From: Stratiolaelaps scimitus
Lineage: Eukaryota > Arthropoda > Arachnida > Mesostigmata > Laelapidae
Assembly (NCBI GenBank): GCA_019614645.1
Contig: JABWDB010000007.1
Span: forward strand, 6,709,501-6,773,500
DNA length: 64,000 nt
Reading direction: 5' to 3'
Under the pieces are notes generated by a model. It did no database searches. It was not told where the DNA came from and saw nothing but the letters and a program-made list of their open reading frames with translations. The position numbers were made by a program, and so were the translations under genes. This document shows positions 13,666 to 25,479 of this stretch, piece after piece (position 1 is the first letter of the stretch; every line of letters starts with the position of its first letter).

Positions 13666-14249
13666 CACGTACTGCGGCGCTGCTGCTTCAGCCATCCCGG
13701 AAACTTCGGTGATTAATTTGGAGGTGAATATTTCGAGTGCAGTCATACGAAGACATCATCTCTGCGTGTGTGTGCCGTGAGGTATCACCCCTTTCTGCCT
13801 GCCCTCCTGTGTTCATTCCCTCAAGTAGCGCTAGCAGTGGTTGATATCCAATGTCAGAATGTAGCTGCTGTGTATGCAGAATAAGCGACGGTAAGGAAAA
13901 TATACACGTTGAAGGTAAAAAGGGAAAATACGCAGAAGGAGGTCAGCCACTTCTGATGCAAACAAAAAGCGACCTGCCCGTCAACCGACCGGCCTACCTA
14001 TCCACCCATGGTATCCTACTTCGCGTGCGCACGCACGATCTCTCGCACACGTTACCGGTGAATCATTCCTTCCTTTGCTGTCCTTCTTTTGTAGAACCCA
14101 CAAAAGGCTCCCGCTCGTACGGCGTAAGGCATCGGCGGGAACGACTCCCGCGGGTGGGAGCCGAACAAAACCACAGACACTGTTAGCGTTCCACAGTGTC
14201 TCTGGCTAGAAGCAGATTCACTCATTCACTCACTCGTGCTCTATATGTG

Positions 14250-15310
14250 TCCAGCCCCCTCGCAGTCTGCCGGGAGCACTGGGCGATACTAGACGGGTGT
14301 AGAGCCGCCATCGCCGCAACCGTCGCGGAGCTCCAGCCGCTCCAAAGTGGGTCATTGTGATTAATGGTAGAGAGGTCCCCCCTTGCAAACGTCCCTAATA
14401 CCCACGGTCCAGACTCTGCTCGATACTTCTCACGGAGGGGTCCGCTCAGACAGCCTTTCTTGAAGGAAACATCTAGAGGGTTCCTCGGGGCCCCTAGTCG
14501 CCACGACGCGACCAGCGAGAAATGCGACTCCAGCAGTAGTTCTGCTGCTACGACTACCGGTGGTTGTAGTGGTGGTAGAAGAACGCGGCGAGACTACCAT
14601 TGCGGTGGTCGGCGGACACTCGTGCAGTGTCATGCCCTCCTCACCATCGGCGTCGAGTTTACCAATGGAACGGTTGGTGTGCAGAGCCACAGACAGAGAG
14701 ACTTGACGGCAGGCGAAGGCTGAGGGTCGACTGAGGGTCGAGTCGAAGGGTAGAGGGGATCTGTGCTTGGACGAAGCGGGTAGCAACTAGCTCGTGCTGC
14801 TACTGCTGCTTCGTGTCTCCGCCTCGGTTATAAGAGCACTTCCTGACTCCCGTACGTACTGAGCCTCCGGTTCGCGTGCCTTTGGCAGCCAGCTGCCGAG
14901 CCAACGTCGGCCGATGGCCGACTGACTAGCCCTGGCTCCCTACGACCATCGCTGCGAACGCTGTCCGTTCGACCGTCCATCGGCGGATCCCTACGAACGA
15001 TCACAAGCCTGACATGTAGCACACGAGGGGCTGGAGATGGTGCAACCGCAGCGGACGAGGACCACGAGAGGCTGAGAGCAGTAGGGGGAGCGTGAGAATG
15101 GCGGAGTGGTGGGACAGGCAAGCAGCGGACACCCACAAGGCGCAGAGAGACTTCGACTGTGGTGCGTTATTCGAGGCAACGGTAGCGCAAGCGCCGGCAC
15201 GACGGATGAACACGAAAACATGAACGTAGGGACCAGCCGAACGCTACGAGGTAGAGGCGCAGTGCAAGGTGGCCGGCACTCGCCGCCACCATACAGATAG
15301 AAACGGAACA
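14250..15310. other. GC-rich block of undecided coding status
   Basis: Overlapping frames of 100-150 codons on both strands, including 14364-14723 (+) and 14991-15449 (-). CAG/CTG and ACC triplet runs contribute to the openness. Confidence 0.3.
14364..14723 (+). CDS. ATG frame of 119 codons in a GC-rich block
   Basis: Open from ATG to a stop on the plus strand, with Ser/Thr/Gly repeats in the middle and Arg-rich flanks. The opposite strand is open for 118 codons (14430-14786). No splice context or domain decides between them. Listed because it is one of the longer ATG-started frames in the block. Confidence 0.12.
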   Translation: MVERSPLANVPNTHGPDSARYFSRRGPLRQPFLKETSRGFLGAPSRHDATSEKCDSSSSSAATTTGGCSGGRRTRRDYHCGGRRTLVQCHALLTIGVEFTNGTVGVQSHRQRDLTAGEG

Positions 15311-16751
15311 CTGCTACCCCTCTAATCCGATCGAACTCAGGAATACTCTGGAGTTCGTACGCACGTAGGATGCATATACATCTTTTTACGCGTTTGCATA
15401 CATGTGTCATCTGTACCCAGTATCGTCTTGCCCATTCATTCAAACGCATTCTAGCATAGCTACGAACCGTACTACTGGTCGGCTGCTGGATACCTGGCCG
15501 ATTTCCGCCTCATGCGGAACACACGCGGGTGGTCGGTATCGTCCATGACTCAGGAACTCTGTACCGTTTCGCCGAGGCATACGTGTGCGTGCCACAATGC
15601 ATTTTTTGCAATAGCAACTAGCGAATCCTGGCAGAGATAGGTAGGTACAAGTGTTGTCGAACTTATAGACGCGGATCGTGTCATGATGCTATGGCCTAAA
15701 GAATCGAGGCACACCAATTCGATTTGTGCACTCACCTTCCATCAACAATAGAACAGTAAGAGACGCATTTGCCAAGCGGGTGGACTCCTTCTCGCCCAGC
15801 TATGCCTCTTATTATTTAGACGAAGTTTACACGACTATATTTTTTACTCTCGTTACGAACATTCAGCCTGTTATCAGCCTGTTTGTTGTTTCAAGATTCA
15901 ATGTGACGCCGTTCGTCCGTCAACGTCCGCGAAATTACGCGCAAAATAATGTGAACGATGTTTCTAAATCCACCAGGAGTGGGAGATCTATTGAATCCTT
16001 CCGCTGATACATTAATAGTCAACTTCACGCAAGCGGAAGATAAAAGAATTCTGGCTTGAATTCAATTCAGGTACAACTTTACTCAGCCGGAGGGTGCTTT
16101 CACAAAATATCACAGATTATTGGCTAAAAATATTGTTCACATTATGTATAGAATATGATATTATATACACAGTTCAAAGCGTGCTCAACGTGAGTGATTC
16201 AGTAAAAAAAAAGTCGAAGTCGGAAGATTTCAAGCGTCCTCAAAATGCGGTTTGCTTTGCTAATTTTTCAGATACAAATACTGTAGATTCTGGATCAATT
16301 GAGAAAGCGAATATATCAGCTCTTGAGCCAAACGTGTATAACTTTTTAATCATATTTATTTGCCCTTATTCCAACTGTCTGTAACGTACGAATAGTGCGG
16401 AATTATCTGAATTTCCCATTCCGGATAACTTTTTGCATGGTTATTCATGTTGCAGGGGTAAAAGCTCAGCCTAGTTAACATCGGTTATCTGAAATCAATA
16501 GCTCTATATGTAGTAGTATACATAAGCTAACGGTAGGCGACCAGATAACCGTCCTGACGACACCTCCAATACAGCTGTTACGAAGGCCACCTCCATCGCG
16601 ATGTCACGAAACCCGCAACGCCAGCAGCAGCATCCCCTAACGAATGACACGGGGTCTGTGATTTGCCGTTGTCGGGTCAACGTCCTCATTATACAGGACA
16701 CATCCATTCGCTGAGAGGAGACGGAGAAAAACGGGTTGGACTTTACCTGCT

Positions 16752-16987
16752 ATGTCGCAGACTTCTCCGGTTGACTCTCGTGACCTTTCCTCATTGGGGG
16801 CATTGCCGACGAGTCATTTCGTGGTTGGCGGTGGTGGTGATAGTGTTGATTGGACGCGACCATTTGCAAACCTTTTGCCGAGGCCAGCCTCGTCATTGTT
16901 CCTGTCCCCACTCGACGCTTGGGGTCCCAGCCCCGCGAGCCCCTCCCGACCGAAGCAAAAAGCTCGCAGAAATCAAATAACCATGAG
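16752..16987 (+). CDS. Candidate first coding exon of a small two-exon gene
   Basis: Starts at an ATG and runs 78 codons plus two bases to a GAG/GTAGAT donor. The peptide is Ser/Pro/Gly-rich with a Gly run near residue 35, a Trp-Thr-Arg-Pro segment, and a basic Lys/Arg end. The partner exon begins 67 nt further on after a good pyrimidine tract, and the phases agree (AG plus C gives Ser). Short introns of this size are common in several arthropods. No domain is recognised. The block is GC-rich, so open frames are frequent by chance; the splice pair is the main evidence. An upstream non-coding or coding exon is possible. Confidence 0.28.
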
Positions 16988-17054
16988 GTAGATGAGATCT
17001 CCTCGAGAACTCAGGGCAACAAAGGGTGTCTCTGTTCCTCGGTGCTGGTCGCAG

Positions 17055-17223
17055 CGAGGTTGAGTGCAAGGGCTTTACTAGCTGTTACAGCGACCTCCGC
17101 CAACAACACCAACAAGTCGAATGTCGCCCATTTTCCGCTGCCGTTGCCACCTTGACGACTTGTCGGAAATGGAGACGTTTGAGAGCGGCGATGGTCGTCG
17201 ACTTCGTCTGCGATATCGGCTGA
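17055..17223 (+). CDS. Candidate second and last coding exon of the 16.7-17.2 kb gene
   Basis: Preceded by a C/T-rich stretch ending GTCGCAG, a credible acceptor. It takes one base to finish the split codon, then 55 codons and a TGA. The peptide has four Cys, a Gln-rich patch and a basic Arg/Lys/Trp segment before a short hydrophobic end. The joined product would be about 134 residues. No family recognised. A second frame in the same block (ATG at 17169, good sequence context, basic head followed by a Leu/Val-rich segment like a signal anchor, open to 17354) is a competing interpretation, so only one of the two is likely to be real. Confidence 0.25.
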
Positions 17224-17354
17224 TGCTGGCGCTACTCGTGGTGTGGTGCGGTGAATCGCTGGGCAGAGCCCTGCTGCGACAGAGAACAAATGAAGGGATG
17301 CTTCCCGACACGGCTCCGATCCGTAGTCACTGCGTAACGAGGTGTGCGTGGTAA
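17169..17354 (+). CDS. Alternative small frame with a signal-anchor-like segment
   Basis: ATG in good context (GAA before it, G after). The first 15 residues are acidic then Arg-rich and lead into about 12 Leu/Val/Ala residues, a typical signal peptide or anchor layout. The frame continues 61 codons to a stop. Overlaps the preceding candidate exon in another frame. No clear donor or downstream exon in matching phase was found. Function unknown. Confidence 0.15.
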   Translation: METFESGDGRRLRLRYRLMLALLVVWCGESLGRALLRQRTNEGMLPDTAPIRSHCVTRCAW

Positions 17355-18699
17355 TGTGATCGCACGACAACTAAGAATGCTTGCGGATCGGATTCGAGGA
17401 GGGGCCGGGCGTTTGCAGAACTTCAAACAAACGCTGGTGGAAACCAAGACAGCATCAAAGGAGCGAAAAGCGAAGGATAGATTGAGCGAGATGGGGCTTG
17501 CAGGTACCGCCGCTGTTCGAGATGAAGACGACAAGGAAGGAATTGTCTGTTCCTCGAAAAGCAATTTATACGTTCGTGCATACCATAGACACAACGTCGC
17601 AAGGACGATCTCTAGCAGACGTACATAGACGCGGCAAAGAGAACTTCGTAACTCAGTTTGAACGGAGGGTGGGATATTGTGTAGTGGTGCACATTATATA
17701 GGGATATGGATGTGCCGATAGTAGTATGGGATATTATTACATATAGATGCGGTCGAAGTGAACGTATTGGACACAGGATCAGCTCTCCGCGAGCAGCCGA
17801 CCTTCTGATGACGAGCGGGAAAAGATAGATAGTGAAAGTTAAGGAGGCTTAAGTTTCTTAAAGTTCTCGGCGTGCAAAACCCGCTTCGGAGCAGACTAGA
17901 AAGGGACGCTCTGAGTGCGAGCAAGGCAGAGACACGAGACAGTGCTATCTAATAGAACTCTCGCGATATGATCTGGTGATACCGTTGGCATGTATGAAGG
18001 AGCGCGTAGGCGAGGTAGTGGTTGTATGCTATTGTATTAAACTATGTGTATGCGTAGATACATTTAAAGAAATCAGCAGTTTATGAACCAGCAGGTGACA
18101 CGCATACCCATTTCCTCAGGCGAGCTGTGAATTCTGTTGTTGGGACCTTCTCACACTTCCCATGCTACCCAACGTTAACCTGCCCCATTTTTTGGCAGAG
18201 AATGTCTATGGCCCCCTTCTCGAATTACACGACGAACCGTTGAAAAGGTGTAACTATATGGAATTAATTTCGTTTTACTAAACGATGCCTCCCATGAGAG
18301 CATATTCAAGAGCCTCTTGGACAAGACTTAAAACCTGTTGAATGCTACATCATAAAAATGAGATGGGGTATTTCGTGTAAAACCCTTGCGCCACACTAGG
18401 TACTGCAAGTAAGCTAGCTTTAAGTGCTTCCAATAGTATTGTAGAACGCATTTTGGATTAACGGTAAATAATAATAAATAATATAACAATTACCAGTGTT
18501 CAACAGGTTGCTACCGTCGTAGACCATTACGGGGATGTCGGTGAACAACACTCAATTCAAGTTAGATCCAGCACTGTTCTGTGTCCGGATCCCGACGAAG
18601 TTTTTTCGGCGGAAAAAGCACTAGCATTCGTATTGTATAGTAACAGTCCTATAGGCAGAATGATCCAGAATAGTTTACGTGCATTAACGGTCGGCAGTA

Positions 18700-19260
18700 T
18701 GGAGGTGTCAAGGTGATGCCTCCATCTCAGCGTTCAACGCATACCACTGATAAGGAAGCGCCGATCGAAGGGTATTAGCGATGGAGCTCGCTGGCGGAGA
18801 ACAGGGACCGGTGAACGAGTCGCCTGCCTGTCGCTGCCAGCGGAACAAACGGGTCGGCGAGGACGCGCATCCTAAGGCAGTCAGAGGGAGGCCCTGCACG
18901 ATATTGCGCTCGTATTGATGAGAGGAAAGAGGCAATAGGGCGTGAAAGTAAGGCACATCCTGGGTGGTCCCACACCTAAGGACCTATGCCCTGCCTGGAC
19001 CCTGACAGCTATCACTCGCCCTACTTTCTGCCGAACTCAACGACCGACGACGCTGCTGCTTCCCAAGGTTCGATCAGGCCCGGCCTGAGAGAGGTGGGGA
19101 AAGTCTGAGGAGGAAGCACTCAAGATCGTCAAGGACCACAAAAGCTTATGGGTGTGCGATGACGAATAGTCATGAATTCCACGAGGCCTCCTCATAGCGA
19201 ATAGTCCGGTTCGATGACCTAAGTGCTCAACAGGCATGTAAGTGTCACCGCTCATGTACT
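18700..19260. other. GC-rich block, possible minus-strand exon
   Basis: On the minus strand a pyrimidine-rich stretch ending ATACGAG near 18.92 kb is followed by a frame open in phase 0 to a TGA at 18708. It could be the next exon after the one ending at 19516, but a second minus frame is equally open and the peptide is not recognisable. Confidence 0.2.
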
Positions 19261-19515
19261 GGCGTGAATTGACGCACTAATGGACTAGCTGATACCGTCC
19301 TGAGCGTGGTGGGTGGGTGTGTTTTTGTTCAAATGTTCCGAATTCGCTCGATAGCAGAAAGCACCAGCTAAGTATTGTGTATGTACATCTGATTCAATGT
19401 AACGTGCTTTGAATCACAAATATATGCGATGTTGCTTACAAGAAGACACTAGTTCAAACGCTATTGATCATTTCCTAGAGAACGAAAAGCGAAAGTAAGT
19501 AATGCAAATAGTTAC

Positions 19516-19628
19516 CTTGGCAGGCAGATGGCTGAAGTCGTCCCGAGCGGACTCCCCCTCAACGAAGATGTACCGCGCCTCCTCGTGCGGGGTCGAGGAC
19601 CGCTCGATCGGCAGACTCGGAAGGTTCA
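19516..19628 (-). CDS. Internal exon, 113 nt, probably of the same minus-strand gene
   Basis: On the minus strand a T-rich tract ending TTTTTACAG is followed by 113 nt open in only one frame, closing at AAG before GTAACT, a good donor. The exon begins with two bases of a split codon and ends in phase 0. It encodes 37 whole codons, hydrophilic with a short Tyr-Ile-Phe-Val strand-like core, Pro and acidic residues, and no low complexity. It lies about 5 kb downstream of the Gln-rich exon on the same strand. The phases do not join directly if that exon uses its strong donor: an intervening exon of length 3n+1 is needed, or a weaker GTACGC donor four bases further on. No family recognised. Membership in the same gene is inferred from strand and proximity. 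Confidence 0.45.
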
Positions 19629-20846
19629 CTGTAAAAACGATCGCCCGAAGCAAAGAACGCAAAACCAAACCGAAGTTAGAGAGCTCGAGCAGAGGTGAAG
19701 GGTCAACGAACCACGCTGTATCAAACAAACACATCGCCGAAAACATTTACTGCGACCATTCCCACGCTACGAGTTAGCTATCTATTTACGCTGTATATAA
19801 TCACCGTCAACAGACCGGCTGGCCCAGTTTCGTTGACTGGTACATGTATTAATGTTGCTTTCAAAATAAAATCGTGACACGGGTATGTTTTAGGTAGGGT
19901 TCATGTGACGTACGACATGGATGCTGCCTCAACGTTGAATTTGGTGAATGTCATTGATTTCATCATTATATGCTACCTTCAATCGTGTATCAAACGAAAC
20001 TCCTGTCGAATGCTTGCCACGTAACTAAGAGCGGATGCCAGAATGGCATTGTGTATTTACAACTATTACTATAAATATTCCGTCTTCTCCAGAACAGACT
20101 CACCACCCCGTAGCGAGTGACGTCTGGGCGGACTGATGGGACACGGTTTAATTGAAATCTAATGTTTTAGTACAACTTGATTTTGGAATTAATCTCTGGC
20201 TGACATAGGGCTTTCTGTGGTACAAATACCTAATGTCAAATCGTTGCCTATGACATCCCTGGTATGACTACATACAGCTACGCTTGGTTCAGTCGTCGCG
20301 TTGTCCCGGGGACACAAGCAACAAAGCCAACTAGCCAATATATTCTGGCTTATAACGTCCTGCATGCAAAACGGGCTGGAAAAGGTGGCTATATAAAAAA
20401 CATTGCTACCTGGGAGTGAGAATTTCGCACAATGGCCAGTTGGTGAGAATCTAAATTTAGATGCACAGATGTTGATTACGTTAGCCTACCGGCTACCCCT
20501 GATCGGGTGTTAGCTTTACAGACAGCATCAAGAGGGCTCCCGCTTTTCATGGAACGAAATGAGCCGAGAAGTTCACGAGAGTAAAAAAACATTAGTCAGT
20601 GACCATTGCATATGAATAGCGGAATAACTAGAAGCCGCAAGCGATTCTCTTTCTATGCTCCGGTACTACGTCGAACATCGTTTGTGGACATCAGTATACG
20701 TCTTACCTGTATATGTTCCGCCCGGGAGGATTCCGAGTTGGATATCAATGAATGGATGGCTGAGGGTCACTCGAGGGCGAGAAGAACGAACTATCCTTAA
20801 AGGAAATTGCTTTCCACGAATCACCTGACAAGACGTAGCATAACGC

Positions 20847-20868
20847 AAGAGAGAGAGAGAGAAAGAGG
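20847..20868. repeat. (GA)n tract
   Basis: Purine run, nearly perfect. Confidence 0.75.
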
Positions 20869-21939
20869 AATAAAGAATATAAATGGTCACTTTTAGCTAA
20901 TTGAAAACGACCACATGCATCTAGCATCATTCAACATCTAGCACGCTATGATAAAAAAAGGTCCTTCACTTCTAACATGGCTGAAAATTGACCGAATTCG
21001 TACACCGTGTATTTTGTTACAGCGATTTTCATTATTCACAAGGACGTTGTATCGGCGTGGCGTCTCTCAACGTCGTTATGCTAGAGAGACAATTATCGAC
21101 GGACGATGCGATTTCGATATAAACATGTTGGTGTCATATGCAGCACAAGTCCTATGCTCTGTTGCCCATGTGGCCTCAACGAATATAGGCCATCGATTCG
21201 CAATTGATCTCAAACGAGGTTCCAATATGTGGGTCTCTCAGCTGCATTTTGCAACGGGCAGCCGGTGGCACTTGCAGTTGGCCGATTTTGTCATCTATTA
21301 CTTTCAGAGAGCCTTGGGCCGGCTGAGCGGTCGTTTTTCGTGCTCCATTCGCATTGTATAATATTCATGGTATATAATTATGTACCGTCGTCATTATTGT
21401 TATTTGCATTTCGACCACTTACCTAAGTTACCTTCGAGATATTGCGAGTAGATTAGTATTAATTAGTACATTAGTGATATAAAACATCTATTGACAACCC
21501 TATGGGTAAACAGTTGATCCAACTCTCTATGTGTTGGACCCCACAATAGATGCACTTCTACCGCTTGAAGGTAGCATGTCTATCTATATTATACTACGAA
21601 TATCATATGACGTTTGTTAATAACAAATGCCTTATTGTGAATGGCATCACAGTTGGCGGCGAGTAAAGGAGTTCAACGAAATGTAGTAATATTAAAAAAT
21701 CGTTACTGAATATATAAATTGGCGTGGAGCCCGGCGTCATCCACAGATTTTATCACATCCATTCACACAGCATTGAGCAGGTTGGCGGCATGTGCAAACT
21801 CAGTGCGCACCTTACGGGAGTATTCGTTATATGACAAAATATGACAGCGATTCGCGTCTCAAAATTTGTCTCAGAACGAGCAGACGCCGCAAATCGATCG
21901 AGTGTCACCCAGCAAAATTTCGCAATTGATGACACTTAA

Positions 21940-22206
21940 ATGTATGATGGCCGTCTCAGGGATGGTTTATGGCGATATTTCTGTCGCTCGACACGGGGCC
22001 TTGCAGATTTGCCATTGTTCATCGCTTTGGATCTGCTTACCAGTGGCAGTATTGGATTGCTGGGCAAGCCATTACGAGATTGCGAACGTTGCCTGGATGA
22101 AGGGCTGTCTAGACTGGGCAAGAAGCGCGCGGCACTAACTCTGCCTGTCGAGGCTGTCAGCGCGCTATCACGTCTCAGCGTTGAACGGGGCCAACCGAGA
22201 CTGTAG
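21940..22206 (+). CDS. Open frame with a helical, charged C-terminal half
   Basis: 88 codons from ATG to TAG on the plus strand. A possible acceptor (GTGGCAG at 22051) lies inside. Behind it the frame encodes about 50 residues with alternating Leu, Lys, Arg and Glu, typical of amphipathic helix, including a Cys-x2-Cys pair. It lies inside the presumed intron of the minus-strand gene, on the opposite strand. No upstream exon identified. Uncharacterised. Confidence 0.18.
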   Translation: MYDGRLRDGLWRYFCRSTRGLADLPLFIALDLLTSGSIGLLGKPLRDCERCLDEGLSRLGKKRAALTLPVEAVSALSRLSVERGQPRL

Positions 22207-22864
22207 TCAGCAGTTTATCTTTAGTGTGATTAACAGGCCGAGTAAGCAGGCGATATTGGACATATTTTTGCTATTGGCGAGACCGATCGTGTGCGTGAAC
22301 GGCGACTGCTTAGCTTGTAGTGGAAAGCTGAAAACTATTCGCTAAGAGGTCACTACAAGAAGAACCGTACATCATTGAGCTAAATGGGCGGCGATATGAT
22401 GTGTCATGATCATTAAACACGCCGCTCCGGACATATAGGGCCGTGAGGTAGCTCAACGAAACGCAGGGGCTTCGCTAGCGGGGACACATCCAATTTTTAT
22501 AGAATCTTGTCGGCATTGCGGAAGATCAAGGATTCGTTCAATACATTCGAAATGGTCGTCACCGCGACACGGGCGCTACTCGTTACGGTATATGGATGTG
22601 GGTAGTTAGACGCTATAGATTGTTTCAGCCTTAACTCGAAGATGTTTACAGGTACCAGGAGTAGCCTAAACCTGCCGGATGCCGGGTGACCTCAGTGTAA
22701 TGAGCACACTCGCGTCCTGTTCATATCAACTTCCCATATCGGAAATCCCGAGCGCAATATGACCGTTTGCAGCGGTCGGAACTCGGAACCGGATGGGTGT
22801 AGAGGAGCAGGAAGGTATTTTGTGCTGGCTCGATCTGTGTAGTCGAGGTCGTCACACTGCTCAC

Positions 22865-22940
22865 CGACCGCTTCGGAAGTATCAGAATACGCCGCGGTGA
22901 CGCCAGGGCTCAGACGCAATCGGAAAGCGGCTAACGCCCA
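22865..22940 (-). CDS. Possible 76-nt exon bridging the two minus-strand exons
   Basis: On the minus strand an open frame starts immediately after a TTAG that could be an acceptor and reaches a GTGAGC donor after 76 nt. If spliced there it enters in phase 0 and leaves in phase 1, which is what is needed to connect the exon ending at 24761 with the one starting at 19628. The acceptor is weak, with little pyrimidine upstream. The same frame stays open beyond the donor to 22692, so a longer exon or plain chance are alternatives. The short peptide is Ala/Leu-rich at first, then Ser/Thr-rich. Offered as a phase-consistent hypothesis, not as an established exon. Confidence 0.18.
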
Positions 22941-23943
22941 CTAAGGCTTTGACCACCTCGTCGGACCGCTCCGCCACATCAGAGATATAGAGCTGATGGA
23001 TCGTTAGCCAAGTCTCGAAGTTGATGGACGAGCGCTTGTTAATGCCAGGAGGCAATTGAAATTTCGACCGATAAATATGACCTCATTATATTAGTGATTT
23101 ATCCCCTACCATAGACTAACATTATTGATCGGACGCGCGAATTTTACAACTGTTACAATTGTTTCTCGGCTCGATTATCGGCTGCTGCTTCGAAAATGAC
23201 CACGTCCACCTACAGCAACAAACGAATTTGGTGATTAGTTTTGATTTTTTCTTGGTTCTATCGCCGATATCAAGGGCTATACAAAGTCAATTGGATACAT
23301 CAGCGTAGATCTGCTGTGCGATTGAACTTTACGAATTCGAAGAGTCTCGCAACAGATATTGTAGACGTAGCCTTGAATTATTCGAATTAAGATGGCATAT
23401 GGTCAATGTCCCGCCGAGGCCCGTGATTGGATGATGTCAAACCCGCATTTGCATGCAATACAATGTATCTGATTGTGGACGTGAACTATTACACCAAATA
23501 GTTCTTCGGCTTATTAATGTTGTGTACCTAGGCAGGGTTGTTTAGAGCTGATAGATTTTCTCCGGTCGTACGATACATCAGCATGTATTTATTAATATCA
23601 ATTGAATGTCGTTTATATCTAGCAGACGGGTACAAAGATGTTAATTACGAAATAGTGCCCAATCTTCAAGGCGATAACAATAATAAGACTATTATTATGC
23701 GTTAATATTTAATGTGCTCCATTTGATCCCTCTATTACAAAATACAGCTTCAACGGCAGAATATACCGTTAGATCCTTTGATCCGGCCACTTTGATGAGG
23801 AGCAAATCAAATTAAAACGCTAACAAAATAAAATGTCTGCGAGGGGCCAACCGAATGAATAGGAAAGTTGTGTCGCATTTTCGTTGCGATTTTCTTCGTT
23901 GATGTTGCGAGCAGCCTTGTCGTAGTTACCTTCCGTCACGTCA

Positions 23944-23980
23944 ATATATATGTATATAATATATATATATATATATGTAT
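23944..23980. repeat. (TA)n microsatellite, interrupted
   Basis: Two TG interruptions and one AAT interruption in a TA run, in the presumed intron of the minus-strand gene. Confidence 0.75.
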
Positions 23981-24221
23981 ACAATGTGAAACGGGGGCTA
24001 CCGTTACCATGATTAATAGATCTTTCTGGGATGCGGAAAGCGGTGCCGGTGTCAATAAAACTGTTGTTATTTGATCGATGGCAATGAATGAGGTGGCGTT
24101 TCGGCGTTCGAGTTGTGATGTCTTCGCCGTGAGCCGTGCGCACCGCATACACATGTCTGTTTGTTCGCATATAAGAATCAAGATATGTCAAATGTCTCCT
24201 TCGGCGCAATGTACTCTATAC

Positions 24222-24241
24222 TATATATATATATATATATT
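24222..24241. repeat. (TA)10 microsatellite
   Basis: Uninterrupted, in the same presumed intron. Confidence 0.8.
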
Positions 24242-24760
24242 TAAGAGAGTCATCAGGTTTAGTGAGCTGACCTTCGGCTGTGAATCCTGACTAGTGGACA
24301 AATTTGTTGTTTAACCTGTTCAATATAACGGGACAACCCGAAGAAAGTACTCGCTTGTCGTGTGTCATTTGAACTCACTTCAAATGATTTCATTATCTGG
24401 CCATGTGCAGTCAACCCTCAGAAATAATTAATTCACTTTTTGAAAATACGAGATTGTGTGTAGAACTGGCGTCTAGACGCGTAGTGGAACACCGTATCAC
24501 GGGCTGATTCTTGTCTCTGCAACTGCAACCATTGTACAGGACCTCGCTTGACCCCGCCACCAAACGACGCATATGACTAGTGTTATCATTGACATGCTGC
24601 AGATGACAGTTGCAGCCACGTCACCTGCATTAGGACCTGTTTGCTTAACCGCAACTGGGTAACCTACGCAACGCATGAAACCTGTATCACATCCACTTGG
24701 CAACCCGCTGAAATCCCATTGGTAGTTATACCATCAGTCGTTCAACAAACGCGTACGCAC

Positions 24761-25479
24761 CTCAAGAAAACCCGAGCAGTTGGCGAGTCTTGAGCGCTGG
24801 ATAGGCAGGTACTCGACGGGGGCGTCATGGTGGGCGCGAAGCTCCTCGGCATCTTCATCCTCTGCTTCGCCCTCCTCCGCCTGGCGTTCGATGCCTTTTT
24901 CAGCTGATTGTGTCTTGTGAAGAAGTCTTGAATTGTCGCTATCGTTATTGTAGCCGTCGCTATTGTTGTTACTCATAACCTGATCTGGCCCGGTATCGCT
25001 GCGGCCCGCCACTAAATCGTCGTCGTCTCGATCTTCGTCACGTTGAAATAACGTTCTGCTGCCGATCCCCGCTGGGGTGCGGCGACTGTCACCGCTCTCG
25101 CCGCTGGTCGCCGGGGTTACCTCCCGATACGGGTATGGCTGCTGTGGATCTTGTCCCTGATGTTGCTGTGCCAACTGCTGCTGCTGCTGCGGCGGTTGTT
25201 GCTGGTGCTGTAGTACCGCGGTCCTCATCTGAGAACTGTGTACGCCGTTTCTCGAGGAAACCTCCCCTCCTTGATGGTACGACGGTAGCGGCGACACGAA
25301 AAATGAAGGGACATGCCGGTTGGCAGTTGCGGTCGAGGCAGGCTGTTGGCGCAGCTGAATAGGACTTTGGACTCGCTCGGGATGGATTTGTTCGATGGAT
25401 GACGACGCCACCCCGACAGCAGCAGAGGCCGAGCTCCCCGGAGGGAGACCCCGCGCCAGCCACATCAGCCAGCATAGCA
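24761..25479 (-). CDS. Internal exon of a secreted or membrane protein with low-complexity Gln-rich and acidic regions
   Basis: Unrecognised gene; this is its best-supported exon. Read on the minus strand it opens after a long pyrimidine tract ending TTTCAG and closes at GAG followed by GTGCGT, a good donor. Length 719 nt: two bases completing a split codon plus 239 codons, ending in phase 0. The frame is also open upstream, but only from a TTG codon lying inside the pyrimidine tract, so the true start is probably in an upstream exon or at the internal Met-Trp codons. In order the 239 residues show: a hydrophobic segment (about 1-10, Leu/Trp-rich, probably the end of a signal peptide), a Ser/Pro-rich stretch, a Gln-rich block (about 85-115), an Asp run near 145, an Asn/Asp block with Asn-X-Ser sequons near 170, a Glu-rich block near 200, and a more ordered end with an Asn-Cys-Ser sequon. 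The composition suggests an extracellular linker or propeptide. Function unknown. Confidence 0.6.

Larger units (their letters stand above)
22945..24755 (-). other. Probable intron sequence of the minus-strand gene
   Basis: AT-rich sequence between the Gln-rich exon and the possible 76-nt exon. Apart from two (TA)n tracts near 23.95 and 24.23 kb, I see no exon-like frame with convincing splice sites and no repeat head here. Confidence 0.3.

Noticed and set aside
20948..21361. 137-codon ATG frame on the plus strand
   Set aside because: Composition is close to random translation and no splice or neighbour evidence was found. Kept out of the gene list.
18724..22185. Shared word CTCAGCGTT(C/G)AACG at 18.72 and 22.17 kb
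   Set aside because: Similarity does not extend beyond about 14 bases.
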